This document shows positions 26,052-35,892 of a DNA stretch of 64,000 bases, in pieces; position 1 is the first letter of the stretch; each line of letters opens with the position of its first letter. The DNA comes from Salisediminibacterium beveridgei (GTDB taxonomy: Bacteria > Bacillota > Bacilli > Bacillales > Salisediminibacteriaceae): NCBI RefSeq assembly GCF_001721685.1, contig NZ_CP012502.1, positions 620,001 to 684,000 of the forward strand, given 5' to 3'. Under the pieces are notes generated by a model that saw only the letters and a program-made list of their open reading frames with translations, ran no database searches and was not told where the DNA came from. The translations under genes were made by a program, and so were the position numbers.

Positions 26052-26105
26052 CAGAGTCCATCAGTATTAAAATCTACGTAAACTGTAAAAAAAGAGGTGC
26101 AAATG

Positions 26106-26975
26106 ATGCTTTTATCAATACAACCCATGGACCCCGTGTTTCTTGAACTGGGTCCGCTCACGATTCAGTGGTACGGCCTGTTGATCGGCCTTGGTGCCTT
26201 GTTCGGGTATCTACTTGCGAACCACGAAGCCAAAAAACGGGGCCTGCCGGATGATCTCATTGCAGATCTGCTGCTTTGGATGCTGCCGATGGGGATTATC
26301 GGCGCGAGGATATACTACGTGATCTTCCGCTGGGAACAGTTTGCGGATAACCCTGTCAGCGTCTTCTTTATATGGGAAGGCGGTATCGCGATTCATGGCG
26401 GACTCATTGCCGGTACGATTACGGGGTTGGTGTTTGCCAAAAAGAAGGGATACTCATTCTGGAAACTGGCTGATATCGCCGGCCCGAGTGTGCTTTTGGC
26501 ACAGGCTATCGGACGCTGGGGTAACTTTGTCAATCAGGAAGTGTACGGTCATGAAGTGAGCCGTCAGTTCCTCGAGAATCTGTTTTTGCCTGAATTTATC
26601 ATTAATCAGATGTTTATCAACGGCGCGTATTACCAGCCGACTTTCCTGTATGAATCGATCTGGAACCTGCTCGGTGTGGCGTTTTTATTATACTTGCGGA
26701 AAGTGAATCTGCGTCAGGGCGAAATCTTCATGTCGTATGTGATCTGGTACTCTGTGGGACGATTCATCATTGAATACATGCGAACAGATCAGCTGCTCTT
26801 CTTTGGCATTCCAACGGCGATGCTTTTATCTGCGGCGCTGATTATTGGTGCGCTTGCCCTGATCTATTACCGGCGGAAAAACGGGCTGGCAGAAGCCAGG
26901 TACCTCGACGATCCGTCACCTAAATCGAAAGGCAAGTCGAATAAAGGAACAACCAAAAAGAAAAGCAAAAAGTAA
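26106..26975 (+). CDS. lgt: prolipoprotein diacylglyceryl transferase
   Basis: An integral membrane enzyme (289 residues) that transfers diacylglycerol from phosphatidylglycerol to the lipobox Cys of preprolipoproteins such as CccB here. It has about seven membrane segments, the Lgt signature GRWGNFVNQEVYG (about 138-150), and essential-region residues IAIHGGLIAG and HGGL. The basic C-terminus is unusually Lys-rich (KSKGKSNKGTTKKKSKK). AAAGAGGTG places the start at ATG 26106 or the adjacent 26103; the upstream GTG is part of the ribosome site. Confidence 0.95.
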   Translation: MLLSIQPMDPVFLELGPLTIQWYGLLIGLGALFGYLLANHEAKKRGLPDDLIADLLLWMLPMGIIGARIYYVIFRWEQFADNPVSVFFIWEGGIAIHGGLIAGTITGLVFAKKKGYSFWKLADIAGPSVLLAQAIGRWGNFVNQEVYGHEVSRQFLENLFLPEFIINQMFINGAYYQPTFLYESIWNLLGVAFLLYLRKVNLRQGEIFMSYVIWYSVGRFIIEYMRTDQLLFFGIPTAMLLSAALIIGALALIYYRRKNGLAEARYLDDPSPKSKGKSNKGTTKKKSKK

Positions 26976-27008
26976 GTGGACAGATGATACAACAGAGGAG
27001 GGCTTCGG

Positions 27009-27995
27009 GTGCAAACGATCAAAAACGGCTTACTTGTCGGCTTATTGACAACCTGGAAACTGGGTAAGATCATTTTTCCCATCACGTTGATCATTACGAT
27101 GCTTAGTCAAACCGTTCTGATGGACTGGCTGACCCGGATGCTCTCCCCGATGATGAGCTGGATCGGCCTTCCGGGAGAATCGGCCATCGTACTGGTTCTC
27201 GGGAATCTGTTAAATCTCTATGCGGGCATCGGTGCCATGCTGACCATGGATTTGTCGGTCAAAGAGGTGTTTATTCTCGCAGTCATGCTCTCTTTTTCCC
27301 ACAATCTGTTCGTCGAATCCGCCGTGGTCCGGCAGATCGGCCTCAGTGTCACGGTCGTTCTGGTCGTCCGTATTGGTCTGGCACTTGTCTCCGCCTGGCT
27401 GATTCATTTGATCTGGCAAGGTGGCGGGGAACAGGCGTCGTACGGGTTTGTGCCGTCTTCTGCGGGGGAGACCATCGATGGCTGGTGGCCGATTGCCCTT
27501 CACGGGATGGAGAGCGCGATCATCGGGATTTTACAGCTTGCTGTGATTGTCATCCCGATTATGCTGTTCATTCAGATCATGAAAGATTTGAACTGGCTGA
27601 GGCACTTCGCCAATCTGATGGGGCCGTTCACACGGCTGTTGGGTGTGGATAAGAATACCTCCACGACGCTTGCTGCAGGAACGGTATTCGGACTCGCGTA
27701 TGGTGCCGGGGTCATGATCCAGGCGGTGAAGGACGATCAGGTGAAGAAGAAGGATCTGTATCTGGTGTTTATCTTCCTCGTGGCCTGTCACGCGGTGATT
27801 GAGGATACGCTGATCTTCGCACCACTCGGGATTCCCCTTTGGCCGCTGCTTCTGGTCAGACTGGTCACGGCCGTCCTTCTGACGATTGCCGTTGCAGTCA
27901 TCTGGAACCGGATCGATGGCACACATAAAGGACACAAACAACCATACGAAGAGGAAGAAACGGGATGGGAAGCGTCCCGCTCGGTTATGAAATAA
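27009..27995 (+). CDS. yvoD: nucleoside-recognition (Gate) domain membrane protein
   Basis: A 328-residue polytopic membrane protein with two nucleoside-recognition/Gate-domain halves and about eight hydrophobic segments. It matches YvoD, found between lgt and ppaX in B. subtilis. The substrate is unknown; Gate domains occur in nucleoside and ion transporters and in the spore-maturation SpmA/B proteins. It starts with GTG 27009 behind GAGGAGGG. The first 25 residues are basic, then MLSPMMSWIGLPGESAIVLV enters the first Gate region. Confidence 0.87.
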   Translation: MQTIKNGLLVGLLTTWKLGKIIFPITLIITMLSQTVLMDWLTRMLSPMMSWIGLPGESAIVLVLGNLLNLYAGIGAMLTMDLSVKEVFILAVMLSFSHNLFVESAVVRQIGLSVTVVLVVRIGLALVSAWLIHLIWQGGGEQASYGFVPSSAGETIDGWWPIALHGMESAIIGILQLAVIVIPIMLFIQIMKDLNWLRHFANLMGPFTRLLGVDKNTSTTLAAGTVFGLAYGAGVMIQAVKDDQVKKKDLYLVFIFLVACHAVIEDTLIFAPLGIPLWPLLLVRLVTAVLLTIAVAVIWNRIDGTHKGHKQPYEEEETGWEASRSVMK

Positions 27996-28025
27996 TTCTT
28001 TTAGAGAGAAAGGAATGTCAGATAC

Positions 28026-28679
28026 ATGACACGTAAAATCGATACCATCCTGTTTGACCTGGACGGAACGCTGATTAATACGATCGACTTGATTATCGCT
28101 TCTTTCCAGCACACGTTGAAGGTTTATTTTCCGGAACGGACTTATCCAAGAGAAGAGGTGGTTTCGTTCATTGGTCCGCCACTATCTGAAACATTCGGGC
28201 GGCTGAATCCGGGCCATGAGGAAGAAATGATTCACGAATACCGTTCGTTTAACCATGCGAATCACGATAGACTGGTTACAGAATATGAAGGGGTACAGGA
28301 AACCCTGGACACGTTAAAGGACGCCGGTTATCAGATGGCGATTGTCACTTCAAAGCGAAGGGATACAGCGTTTCAGGGCATTGAACTGATGAAGCTGAAC
28401 GCATATTTTCCCGTTGTCATCAGTCTCGATGAAGTGACCCGCTACAAGCCTGATCCGCAGCCGGTCGACTTGGCACTCGAAGGTCTCGGCGCCACTGCAG
28501 AGCATGCCATTATGGTTGGTGACAGCCAGCACGATATTCTTTCAGGTAAGAATGCCGGTACATTGACCGCAGGCGTTGACTGGACAGTACAAGGAGCCGA
28601 TCACCTGGCATCCTTTGAACCGGATGTGATGCTTACTTCAATGAGAGATCTCCCCGAGTATCTGAAAGCCTTCAAGTAA
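28026..28679 (+). CDS. ppaX: pyrophosphatase PpaX
   Basis: A 217-residue HAD-superfamily hydrolase. Motif I FDLDGTLIN (about 9-17) gives the nucleophile Asp; motif II is in AIVTSKRRD, motif III Lys in RYKPDPQPV, and motif IV in MVGDSQHDI. PpaX hydrolyses the PPi that HPr kinase/phosphorylase releases when it dephosphorylates HPr-Ser-P; its place in the hprK operon supports this over other HAD functions. AAAGGAATG precedes the ATG. Confidence 0.93.
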   Translation: MTRKIDTILFDLDGTLINTIDLIIASFQHTLKVYFPERTYPREEVVSFIGPPLSETFGRLNPGHEEEMIHEYRSFNHANHDRLVTEYEGVQETLDTLKDAGYQMAIVTSKRRDTAFQGIELMKLNAYFPVVISLDEVTRYKPDPQPVDLALEGLGATAEHAIMVGDSQHDILSGKNAGTLTAGVDWTVQGADHLASFEPDVMLTSMRDLPEYLKAFK

Positions 28680-28700
28680 ACCAAAAGCGAGGTGAAGTCA

Positions 28701-29195
28701 ATGGGTCGCCGGACAGAACGCTATCCCGTCACAGAAGCCAACTCCCTTTGGCAAATCTATCAGACTGTTCCTTTTTGGAAAGTGATGCGGAATTTCATCG
28801 TTATTCAGCTTGCGAGATACACCCCGTTTTTGCCGATGAAAAACTGGCTTTACAGGACATTCCTCGGTATGAAGGTAGGAGATAAGACGGCATTTGCCCT
28901 GATGGTGATGCCGGATATTATGTTTCCGGAGAAAATCTCAGTCGGAACGAATTCGGTTATCGGGTACAATACGACGCTTCTCGCCCACGAATACCTGATT
29001 GATGAATACCGGATCGGCGAGGTGCACATTGGCAATGAAGTGATGATCGGTGCAAACACAACGATCCTGCCCGGGGTGTCGATCGGTGACGGTGCCGTGG
29101 TTTCGGCTGCGACACTCGTTCATCAGGACGTGCCGGCAGGGGCATTTGTCGGCGGGAACCCGATGCGTATGATCCGGGAGCCTGAAACAACATAG
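28701..29195 (+). CDS. yvoF: acyltransferase, left-handed beta-helix family
   Basis: A 164-residue protein. The N-terminal helical part (about 1-65) is followed by hexapeptide repeats (about 80-150, VSIGDGAVVSAATLVHQDVPA and GGNPMRMIR), as in LbetaH acetyltransferases. It matches YvoF by position between ppaX and hisZ. The acyl acceptor is unknown. The start is ATG 28701 after GAGGTGA; the in-frame GTG at 28692 is within that ribosome site. A short terminator follows. Confidence 0.88.
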   Translation: MGRRTERYPVTEANSLWQIYQTVPFWKVMRNFIVIQLARYTPFLPMKNWLYRTFLGMKVGDKTAFALMVMPDIMFPEKISVGTNSVIGYNTTLLAHEYLIDEYRIGEVHIGNEVMIGANTTILPGVSIGDGAVVSAATLVHQDVPAGAFVGGNPMRMIREPETT

Positions 29196-29205
29196 GATAC
29201 GATGT

Positions 29206-29231
29206 GACCAGCGGTTCTCCGGTGGTCTTTT
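29206..29231 (+). terminator. terminator before his operon
   Basis: GACCAGCGG and CCGGTGGTC pair with one mismatch around TTCT, followed by TTTT. It separates the hprK operon from hisZ. Confidence 0.65.
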
Positions 29232-29236
29232 CTGTC

Positions 29237-29265
29237 TTGACGGCTGTGGATGGAACCTGTAAACT
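29237..29265 (+). promoter_or_regulatory. histidine operon promoter
   Basis: TTGACG, 17 nt, TAAACT, about 80 nt before hisZ. The leader is too short for a T-box and contains no obvious His attenuator. Confidence 0.6.
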
Positions 29266-29349
29266 ACAGATTATATTCTTTATTGCTCTATCACGTTAGC
29301 AGGGTAAAGCGTCAATAATCATCGATTACGATTGAGAGGCGGGTTATAG

Positions 29350-30537
29350 ATGTCAAAGCTGTTTATGTTTGAGAAACCTCTCGGGATGCGCGATACGCTC
29401 CCGGAGTTGCACGACATGAAAGCGAGGGTAAGAGGCGCGATTGCAGAGGAAGTGACGAAATGGGGCTACGAGCGGATCGCCACTCCAACGCTGGAATTTT
29501 ACGAAACGGTGGGACAATCCTCAGCGATCCTCGATCAGCAGCTGTTTAAACTGCTGGATCAGGAAGGGAATACCCTTGTACTGAGACCGGATATGACAGC
29601 ACCGATTGCACGGATTGCAGCGTCGACCCTGAAAGAAAGCCAGCGGCCGCTGCGGTTGACGTACGACGCACCGGTTTTCCGCGCCCAGCAGCGCGAAGGG
29701 GGGAGACCGGCGGAATTTGAACAGATCGGAAGCGAGCTGATCGGGGACGCCACATCAAGCGGCGATGCGGAAATCATTGCCTTGATGACGTCTTCGATGA
29801 AAGAAGCCGGACTTGAGGCGTACCAGGTTGCCGTAGGGCATATCGGTTTTGTGAATGCCCTTCTTGAAGAAGTGCTGGGTCACCCGGAACGAACGGCGGT
29901 ATTCAGACGCTACTTATATGAGAAGAACTACGTCGGTTTCCGGAAAGCCGTGGAGGAGTTGTCTCTCAGCTCCATTGACAAAAAGCGGCTGACCGCACTT
30001 CTGCGGCTGAAAGGCGACGCTTCGGTCATTCAGGAAGCGAAAAAGCTGGTTGCTTCAAAAGAAGGCATCGCTGCGTTAAAGCAGCTCGAGGAACTCGTCG
30101 CTATCCTTGAACAATACGAACTCATGGATCAGACCATTCTCGATTTGAACCTTGTTATGCATATGAGCTATTACACCGGAGTCGTGTTTGAAGCCTACAG
30201 CCGGGGTCTTGGGTCACCTGTCGGGAGCGGCGGACGCTATGATCAGCTGCTTGGACAATTCGACCACGCCGAACCGGCAACAGGATTTGGTCTCAGACTC
30301 GATAAACTTACGGAAGCGCTCGGTAAAAGCACGACAGCCGGAACGAAAGATTTATGCCTCGTATACAGCGCCAATCGCCGCAAAGAAGCGCTCGGTGCAG
30401 CGGAAAAAGCCCGGAACGAAGGGCGTAACGTTGTGATGCAGGATGTATCCGGTGTCCGTGACGTGGATCGCTTCACCGGTGAATTTCAAGAAGTGGTTTA
30501 TTTCATTGGCAGCAATGGGAACGGAGGTGCGAGATGA
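29350..30537 (+). CDS. hisZ: ATP phosphoribosyltransferase regulatory subunit
   Basis: A 395-residue paralogue of histidyl-tRNA synthetase that lacks aminoacylation and allosterically supports short-form HisG. It has the class II core (motif 2 [22 protein letters not shown] and motif 3-like [30 protein letters not shown]). It shows no C-terminal anticodon-binding domain, which separates it from HisS. The first gene of the his operon, overlapping hisG by 4 bases. A short hisG lies next to it, as the HisZ/HisG pairing requires. Confidence 0.95.
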   Translation: MSKLFMFEKPLGMRDTLPELHDMKARVRGAIAEEVTKWGYERIATPTLEFYETVGQSSAILDQQLFKLLDQEGNTLVLRPDMTAPIARIAASTLKESQRPLRLTYDAPVFRAQQREGGRPAEFEQIGSELIGDATSSGDAEIIALMTSSMKEAGLEAYQVAVGHIGFVNALLEEVLGHPERTAVFRRYLYEKNYVGFRKAVEELSLSSIDKKRLTALLRLKGDASVIQEAKKLVASKEGIAALKQLEELVAILEQYELMDQTILDLNLVMHMSYYTGVVFEAYSRGLGSPVGSGGRYDQLLGQFDHAEPATGFGLRLDKLTEALGKSTTAGTKDLCLVYSANRRKEALGAAEKARNEGRNVVMQDVSGVRDVDRFTGEFQEVVYFIGSNGNGGAR

Positions 30538-31190
30538 TGCAGGAAGATCTATTGACAGTGGCGATGCCGAAAGGGCGCATTTTTGACGAAGCGGTGGACT
30601 TGCTTCGAAAAGCCGATTATCCGATCCCCCCTGAATTTGAAGATTCGAGAAAGCTGATCATCGATGTCCCTGAAGCAAATTTGCGCTTTATCCTCGCCAA
30701 ACCGATGGACGTTCCGACCTATGTCGAGCATGGGGTGGCCGATGTGGGCGTTGCAGGCAAAGATGTGATGATCGAGGAAAAGCGTGACATCTATGAAGTG
30801 CTTGATCTGAAAATCAGTGCCTGTTACATGGCCGTCGCAGCGAGGAAAGGGTACAATAAAAGCCATGAAGTGGCACCGAAAATCGCTTCCAAATACCCGA
30901 ATCTGACCAGTGAGTATTTCCGGCAGAAGGGTGAGCAGGTGGAAATCATTAAATTAAACGGTTCAATTGAGCTGGCTCCGATCGTGGGCCTCGCAGACCG
31001 CATCGTGGATATCGTCTCCACTGGCCAGACGTTAAAGGAAAACGGGCTGGTTGAGATTGAAGAAATGATTCAAATTACATCGCGTTTCATCGTCAACCCC
31101 GTCAGCTATCGCACGAAAGCGGCTATGATTGATACGATGGTGGACCGGCTCGATGAGGTCATCAATGGAAAAGGACGTGAAGCGGAATGA
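30534..31190 (+). CDS. hisG: ATP phosphoribosyltransferase catalytic subunit, short form
   Basis: A 218-residue short HisG lacking the C-terminal regulatory domain. It condenses ATP with PRPP, the first step of histidine synthesis. It shows [15 protein letters not shown] at the start, [15 protein letters not shown] and the PRPP loop region [16 protein letters not shown]. It depends on HisZ for regulation. GGAGGT ribosome site inside hisZ, ATGA overlap; its own stop overlaps hisD by 4 bases. Confidence 0.96.
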   Translation: MMQEDLLTVAMPKGRIFDEAVDLLRKADYPIPPEFEDSRKLIIDVPEANLRFILAKPMDVPTYVEHGVADVGVAGKDVMIEEKRDIYEVLDLKISACYMAVAARKGYNKSHEVAPKIASKYPNLTSEYFRQKGEQVEIIKLNGSIELAPIVGLADRIVDIVSTGQTLKENGLVEIEEMIQITSRFIVNPVSYRTKAAMIDTMVDRLDEVINGKGREAE

Positions 31191-32458
31191 AAATTACACC
31201 GGTTACTGCAGATCTCTCCATTAAACGAACGATCGACCAGGGAACAGAAGAGCAAAGAAAAGCCGTACTGAACATTTTAGAAGACGTCAAACAAGACGGA
31301 TTTTCAGCCGTGAAGCGCTACACGTTGCAGTTTGATGGCGTCTCTCCTGATGCCTTCAAGGTGACGCAGGAAGAGCTCGATGCGGCGTACAGGAAGGCAG
31401 ACAATCGAACGATCGCGATTATTCAAGAAGCGATCCAGAATATCCGTGCGTTTCATGAACGCCAGGTACAGCAGTCCTGGTTCACGACGAAGCCTGACGG
31501 TACGATTCTCGGTCAGAAGGTTACCCCTCTCGATGCCGCAGGTGTCTATGTCCCGGGTGGTCTTGCCGCTTATCCGTCGTCGATCATCATGAATGTCGTC
31601 CCGGCACAGGTGGCTGGTGTCGAACGGATTGTGATGGTGTCCCCGCCCCAAAAAGACGGGAACCTGACGGATATCGTCCTCGTCACAGCGAAGGAACTGG
31701 GCGTGGAAGAGATCTGGAAAATCGGTGGAGCGCAGGCCATTGGCGCGTTGACTTACGGTTTTGAAGGACTCGAACCGGTGGATAAAATCACCGGCCCTGG
31801 CAACATTTTTGTGGCGCTGGCCAAGCAGATCGTCTTCGGCACGGTGGATATTGACATGATTGCCGGCCCCAGTGAAATTGCCGTCCTCGCCGATCATACG
31901 GCGAAGGCGTCCTATGTAGCCGCAGACATGCTGAGTCAGGCCGAACATGACAAGATGGCGTCTGCCGTGCTGGTGACCACTGACCGGACCCTGGCAGAAG
32001 CGGTATCTGTCGAAGTGGAAGCGCAGTTGAAGACTCTGCCAAAGCGTGAGATTGCCGGGGCGTCGATCCGGGATTACGGCGCGATTTATCTGGCAGAAAC
32101 GATGGATGATGCCTTACAGGCGATCAATGACCTGGCGGCAGAACATCTTGAAGTCCAGGTGGAAGACCCATGGGCCGTCTTGCCGAACATCCGTCATGCC
32201 GGTGCGATTTTCCTCGGCAGTCAGAGTTCGGAGCCTGTAGGGGATTATTTTGCGGGACCGAATCACATCCTGCCGACAAACGGTACGGCGCGGTTTTCAA
32301 GCCCGCTGACTGTGGAGGACTTTACGAAGAAATCGAGCATTATCTCGTACAGCAAAGAAGCCGTGAAAGCCCACGGGGATAAAATCGCCTCCTTTGCCCG
32401 CATGGAAGAACTCGAAGCCCACGCGAGGGCTGTGGAAAAACGATTGGAGGAAGACTGA
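31187..32458 (+). CDS. hisD: histidinol dehydrogenase
   Basis: A 423-residue zinc enzyme that oxidises L-histidinol to L-histidine in two NAD-dependent steps, the last of the pathway. Signature regions include [20 protein letters not shown], the zinc ligand area [13 protein letters not shown], catalytic [11 protein letters not shown], and [17 protein letters not shown]. Length is standard. Overlaps hisG by 4 bases and hisB by 1. Confidence 0.97.
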   Translation: MKITPVTADLSIKRTIDQGTEEQRKAVLNILEDVKQDGFSAVKRYTLQFDGVSPDAFKVTQEELDAAYRKADNRTIAIIQEAIQNIRAFHERQVQQSWFTTKPDGTILGQKVTPLDAAGVYVPGGLAAYPSSIIMNVVPAQVAGVERIVMVSPPQKDGNLTDIVLVTAKELGVEEIWKIGGAQAIGALTYGFEGLEPVDKITGPGNIFVALAKQIVFGTVDIDMIAGPSEIAVLADHTAKASYVAADMLSQAEHDKMASAVLVTTDRTLAEAVSVEVEAQLKTLPKREIAGASIRDYGAIYLAETMDDALQAINDLAAEHLEVQVEDPWAVLPNIRHAGAIFLGSQSSEPVGDYFAGPNHILPTNGTARFSSPLTVEDFTKKSSIISYSKEAVKAHGDKIASFARMEELEAHARAVEKRLEED

Positions 32459-33051
32459 TGACGAATCGACAGGCAACGAAAAAACGCATCACCAACGAAA
32501 CGCAGATTGAACTGACCTTTTCAATTGACGGTTCCGGGGAGAGTCATCTCGCAACCGACGTCCCGTTTATGACGCATATGCTGGATCTCTTTACCCGTCA
32601 TGGGCTCTTTGACCTGACCCTCGAGGGCAAGGGAGACACAGAGATTGACGATCACCACACGACCGAAGATATCGGAATCGTTCTTGGCGAGGCGATCAGG
32701 GAGGCCGTCGGCGACAAAAAAGGCATCAAGCGTTACGGGAATGCCTTTGTGCCAATGGACGATGCGCTGGCGCAAGTTGTAATTGACCTCAGTAACCGCC
32801 CTCACTTCGTTTTGCAAGGAGCGATCCCGGCGACGAAGGTCGGCACGTTCGATACGGAACTGATTGAAGAATTTCTTTGGAAACTGGCACTCGAAGCCCG
32901 CATCAATCTGCACGTCATCGTGCATTACGGCTCGAACGTGCATCACATTATCGAAGCGATTTTCAAAGCGCTCGGCCGGGCCCTGGATGATGCCACACAG
33001 CTCGACCCAAGAGTCAAAGGCGTCCCGTCAACGAAAGGAAGTTTGTCATGA
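32458..33051 (+). CDS. hisB: imidazoleglycerol-phosphate dehydratase
   Basis: A 197-residue monofunctional HisB that dehydrates imidazole-glycerol phosphate using two Mn ions. Metal-binding HHTTEDIGI and [16 protein letters not shown] repeats are intact. No fused phosphatase domain, unlike enterobacterial HisB; a histidinol-phosphatase gene is not in this operon. TGATG overlap with hisD, ATGA overlap with hisH. Confidence 0.97.
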   Translation: MTNRQATKKRITNETQIELTFSIDGSGESHLATDVPFMTHMLDLFTRHGLFDLTLEGKGDTEIDDHHTTEDIGIVLGEAIREAVGDKKGIKRYGNAFVPMDDALAQVVIDLSNRPHFVLQGAIPATKVGTFDTELIEEFLWKLALEARINLHVIVHYGSNVHHIIEAIFKALGRALDDATQLDPRVKGVPSTKGSLS

Positions 33052-33668
33052 TTGGTATCATCGATTACGGTATGGGAAACCTGCACAGTGTCACAAAGGC
33101 CGTGGAACGGCTCGGGCGGGACTGTTTTCTGTCCGAATCCCCTGAGGAACTGGCAAAAGCGGATAAGCTGATCTTGCCGGGGGTCGGTGCGTTCCGCGAT
33201 GGCATGGAAGAGTTGAACAGCCGGAAGCTGGTGGCATTTATCCAGCAGTGGATTCAGGACGGGAAGCCCCTTCTTGGTATTTGCCTCGGCATGCAGCTCC
33301 TCTTTGATGAGAGTGAAGAGAACGGATCGACTCAGGGGCTGGGTATCCTTCCCGGTAAAGTGAAGAAATTCCCCGGCGGTGACTACAAGGTACCGCACAT
33401 GGGCTGGAATGACCTCCGGTTCAAACAATCGGGGCATCCGATTTTGAACGGTCTCGATGGCGGGCATGTGTATTTTGTCCACTCCTACTTTGTGAAGCCG
33501 GACCGGGCAGAGATTCTGATCGCGTCGACGGAATATGGCGGGGAACTGGTGACGGCGGTTGCCGGGCGTAAAAATGTCTGGGGCACCCAGTTTCACCCGG
33601 AAAAAAGCAGTACCGTCGGCATGACGATGCTGAAGAATTTCATTGATCATCAGGGAGGTGAAAGCTGA
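33048..33668 (+). CDS. hisH: imidazole glycerol phosphate synthase glutaminase subunit
   Basis: A 206-residue class I glutamine amidotransferase that feeds ammonia to HisF. Nucleophile Cys in [11 protein letters not shown] (about residue 80) and His/Glu in [10 protein letters not shown]. Begins [14 protein letters not shown], as in the family. Overlaps hisB by 4 bases and hisA by 1. Confidence 0.97.
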   Translation: MIGIIDYGMGNLHSVTKAVERLGRDCFLSESPEELAKADKLILPGVGAFRDGMEELNSRKLVAFIQQWIQDGKPLLGICLGMQLLFDESEENGSTQGLGILPGKVKKFPGGDYKVPHMGWNDLRFKQSGHPILNGLDGGHVYFVHSYFVKPDRAEILIASTEYGGELVTAVAGRKNVWGTQFHPEKSSTVGMTMLKNFIDHQGGES

Positions 33669-34411
33669 TGCCCCAGTTCCATGTTTATCCGGCCATCGAT
33701 ATACGCGGTGGCAAATGCGTCCGCCTTCTGCAAGGGGACTACGATCAGGAAACCGTATACGGGGATTCGCCGTTTGATATGGCGAAATCCTTTGTGGAAA
33801 AAGGGGCAACCTGGGTACATATGGTGGACCTGGACGGCGCCAAAGCAGGACAGCCTGTGAACCACGAGGCTGTCATGAAAGCGGCACGTGATCTGGATGC
33901 AGCCATTCAGGTTGGCGGAGGCATCCGCACGCGGGAGGATATCATTCAGTATCTCGACGCAGGCGTGGACCGGGTGATTTTAGGCAGTGCTGCGATCTCC
34001 GACCCTGCATTTGTTCAGGCGATGTTACAGGAATTCGGCGGGGAACGGATTGCCATCGGGATCGATGCCCGGGACGGCTACGTGGCGACCCACGGCTGGC
34101 TCGAGACATCCACCGTAAAAGCGGAAGAGCTCGGCCGGACACTGGCCGCCCACGGTGCAGAAACATTTATTATGACGGACATTTCAAGGGACGGCATGCT
34201 GACGGGTCCGAATGTGGAGGCCATTGCCGCATTGGCGAAAGTGACCGGCAAAAACGTGATTGCTTCAGGGGGGGTCAGTGAACTTTCGGATCTGACAGAA
34301 CTGAAGGAAAAATGTCGGGACGGCGTGTCCGGCGCCATTGTCGGTAAGGCGATTTACACCGGACGGATCGATGTCACTACTGCTTTACAGGAGGTGCAAG
34401 GCCCATGCTGA
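33668..34411 (+). CDS. hisA: ProFAR isomerase HisA
   Basis: A 247-residue (beta-alpha)8 barrel performing the Amadori rearrangement of ProFAR to PRFAR. Catalytic Asp in [14 protein letters not shown] and second Asp in [13 protein letters not shown]; phosphate-binding VGGGIR and [16 protein letters not shown] ribosome site in hisH. Overlaps hisF by 7 bases. Confidence 0.96.
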   Translation: MPQFHVYPAIDIRGGKCVRLLQGDYDQETVYGDSPFDMAKSFVEKGATWVHMVDLDGAKAGQPVNHEAVMKAARDLDAAIQVGGGIRTREDIIQYLDAGVDRVILGSAAISDPAFVQAMLQEFGGERIAIGIDARDGYVATHGWLETSTVKAEELGRTLAAHGAETFIMTDISRDGMLTGPNVEAIAALAKVTGKNVIASGGVSELSDLTELKEKCRDGVSGAIVGKAIYTGRIDVTTALQEVQGPC

Positions 34412-35163
34412 CGAAACGGATTATCCCATGTCTGGATGTAACGGAAGGCCGCGTGGTCAAAGGGGTTCAATTTGTGAACCTGCAGGACGCCGGAGACCCG
34501 GTGGAGCTGGCTGCTTTTTACGATCAGCAAGGTGCAGATGAACTGGTTTTCCTCGATATCTCTGCGTCTCATGAAGGACGCGAGACGATGGTCGACGTCG
34601 TGGAACAAGTGGCCGGAAAACTGGCGATCCCGTTCACTGTCGGTGGCGGAATCAACGCGTTGGAAGACATGAAACGGATCCTGAGGGCCGGCGCGGACAA
34701 AGTATCCCTCAACACCGCCGCAGTCAACCGCCCGGAGCTGATTACGGAAGGCTCTGACTTTTTCGGTGCCCAGTGCATCGTGGTCGCAGTGGATGCGAAG
34801 CGTGATCCGAAACGGGGTTCCTGGACTGTTTATACGCACGGCGGTCGAAGAGAAACCGAGTGGGACGTGATCGACTGGGTCAAGGAAGCGGTAAAGCGTG
34901 GAGCCGGCGAAATTCTTCTTACCAGTATGGATCAGGACGGGGAGAAGACCGGATTCGATAATGCCCTGACCAGAGCCGTCAGTGAAGCGGTGCCGGTCCC
35001 GGTGATCGCAAGCGGCGGAGCCGGAGGGCAGGAAGACTTTTACGATACGTTCACTGAAGGCAAAGCGGATGCGGCGCTCGCGGCGTCGATTTTCCATTAC
35101 AAAGAGACGTCCGTCGCGGCTGTGAAAGATTATCTGAAGACGAAGGGACTGGCGATACGATGA
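34405..35163 (+). CDS. hisF: imidazole glycerol phosphate synthase cyclase subunit
   Basis: A 252-residue barrel that joins PRFAR with ammonia delivered by HisH, giving IGP and AICAR. Catalytic Asp in [14 protein letters not shown] and in [14 protein letters not shown]; phosphate sites VGGGI and ASGGAGG. Clearly paralogous to hisA just upstream. ATGA overlap with hisI. Confidence 0.97.
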   Translation: MLTKRIIPCLDVTEGRVVKGVQFVNLQDAGDPVELAAFYDQQGADELVFLDISASHEGRETMVDVVEQVAGKLAIPFTVGGGINALEDMKRILRAGADKVSLNTAAVNRPELITEGSDFFGAQCIVVAVDAKRDPKRGSWTVYTHGGRRETEWDVIDWVKEAVKRGAGEILLTSMDQDGEKTGFDNALTRAVSEAVPVPVIASGGAGGQEDFYDTFTEGKADAALAASIFHYKETSVAAVKDYLKTKGLAIR

Positions 35164-35795
35164 CCACGATACAATTTGACGACAAAGGTCTGGTACCGGC
35201 GATCGTGCAGGACGCCCAGTCCAAACAGGTGCTGACCCTGGCCTATATGAACGAAGAATCCTTAACGAAAACAAAGGAAACCGGAGAAACCTGGTTCTAC
35301 AGCCGTTCCAGGCAGGAACTGTGGCATAAAGGTGGGACTTCCGGGAACACGCAGCGCGTGACGGAAATCCGCTACGACTGCGATCAGGATGCACTGGTCA
35401 TTCTGGTGGAGCCGGCGGGACCAGCGTGTCATAAGGGAGATGTCAGCTGCTTCAGTGATGTCCTCTGGAAACAGGAGTCTACGGGTACGCCTGAACAAAA
35501 CCGGTATGCGATTATTGAAGAGCTGGAGGCACTTCTGGCAAAACGGGAAGCGGAGCGTCCGGAAGGGTCGTACACCACGTATTTGTTTGACGAAGGCGTG
35601 GATAAAATTCTCAAGAAGATCGGTGAAGAAGCAGGCGAGATCATCATCGCTGCGAAGAACCGCGACAAGGAGGAGCTGACGTGGGAAACGGCGGATTTTC
35701 TCTTTCATCTTCTCGTTCTTCTCCGGGAGCAAAAGCTGCCGCTGGACGCCGTTTTACAGCGGTTGCAAGACCGCCATGCCGGGAAAAAAGAGTAG
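35160..35795 (+). CDS. hisI: bifunctional PRA-CH hydrolase / PRA-PH pyrophosphatase
   Basis: A 211-residue HisIE fusion performing the second and third steps of the pathway. The HisI cyclohydrolase domain (about 1-108) carries metal-binding [24 protein letters not shown]. The HisE pyrophosphohydrolase domain (about 115-211) has [18 protein letters not shown] and [14 protein letters not shown]. Last gene of the operon, followed by a strong terminator. Confidence 0.96.
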   Translation: MTTIQFDDKGLVPAIVQDAQSKQVLTLAYMNEESLTKTKETGETWFYSRSRQELWHKGGTSGNTQRVTEIRYDCDQDALVILVEPAGPACHKGDVSCFSDVLWKQESTGTPEQNRYAIIEELEALLAKREAERPEGSYTTYLFDEGVDKILKKIGEEAGEIIIAAKNRDKEELTWETADFLFHLLVLLREQKLPLDAVLQRLQDRHAGKKE

Positions 35796-35810
35796 GATCA
35801 ACGCACAGAG

Positions 35811-35844
35811 AAATCCCGTATGGCGAACGCCATACGGGATTTTT
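35811..35844 (+). terminator. his operon terminator
   Basis: AAATCCCGTATGGC and GCCATACGGGATTT form a perfect 14-bp stem with a short loop and T-run. The A-run on the other side means it may also stop the convergent carotenoid gene. Confidence 0.92.
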
Positions 35845-35892
35845 GCGATCAAACAGATTGGTTGTCAGAGCCGGTATCGCCGCCGCTGTCCT

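Noticed and set aside
29266..29349. T-box or histidine attenuator before hisZ
   Set aside because: The leader is about 80 nt, without a T-box motif, terminator pair or run of His codons.
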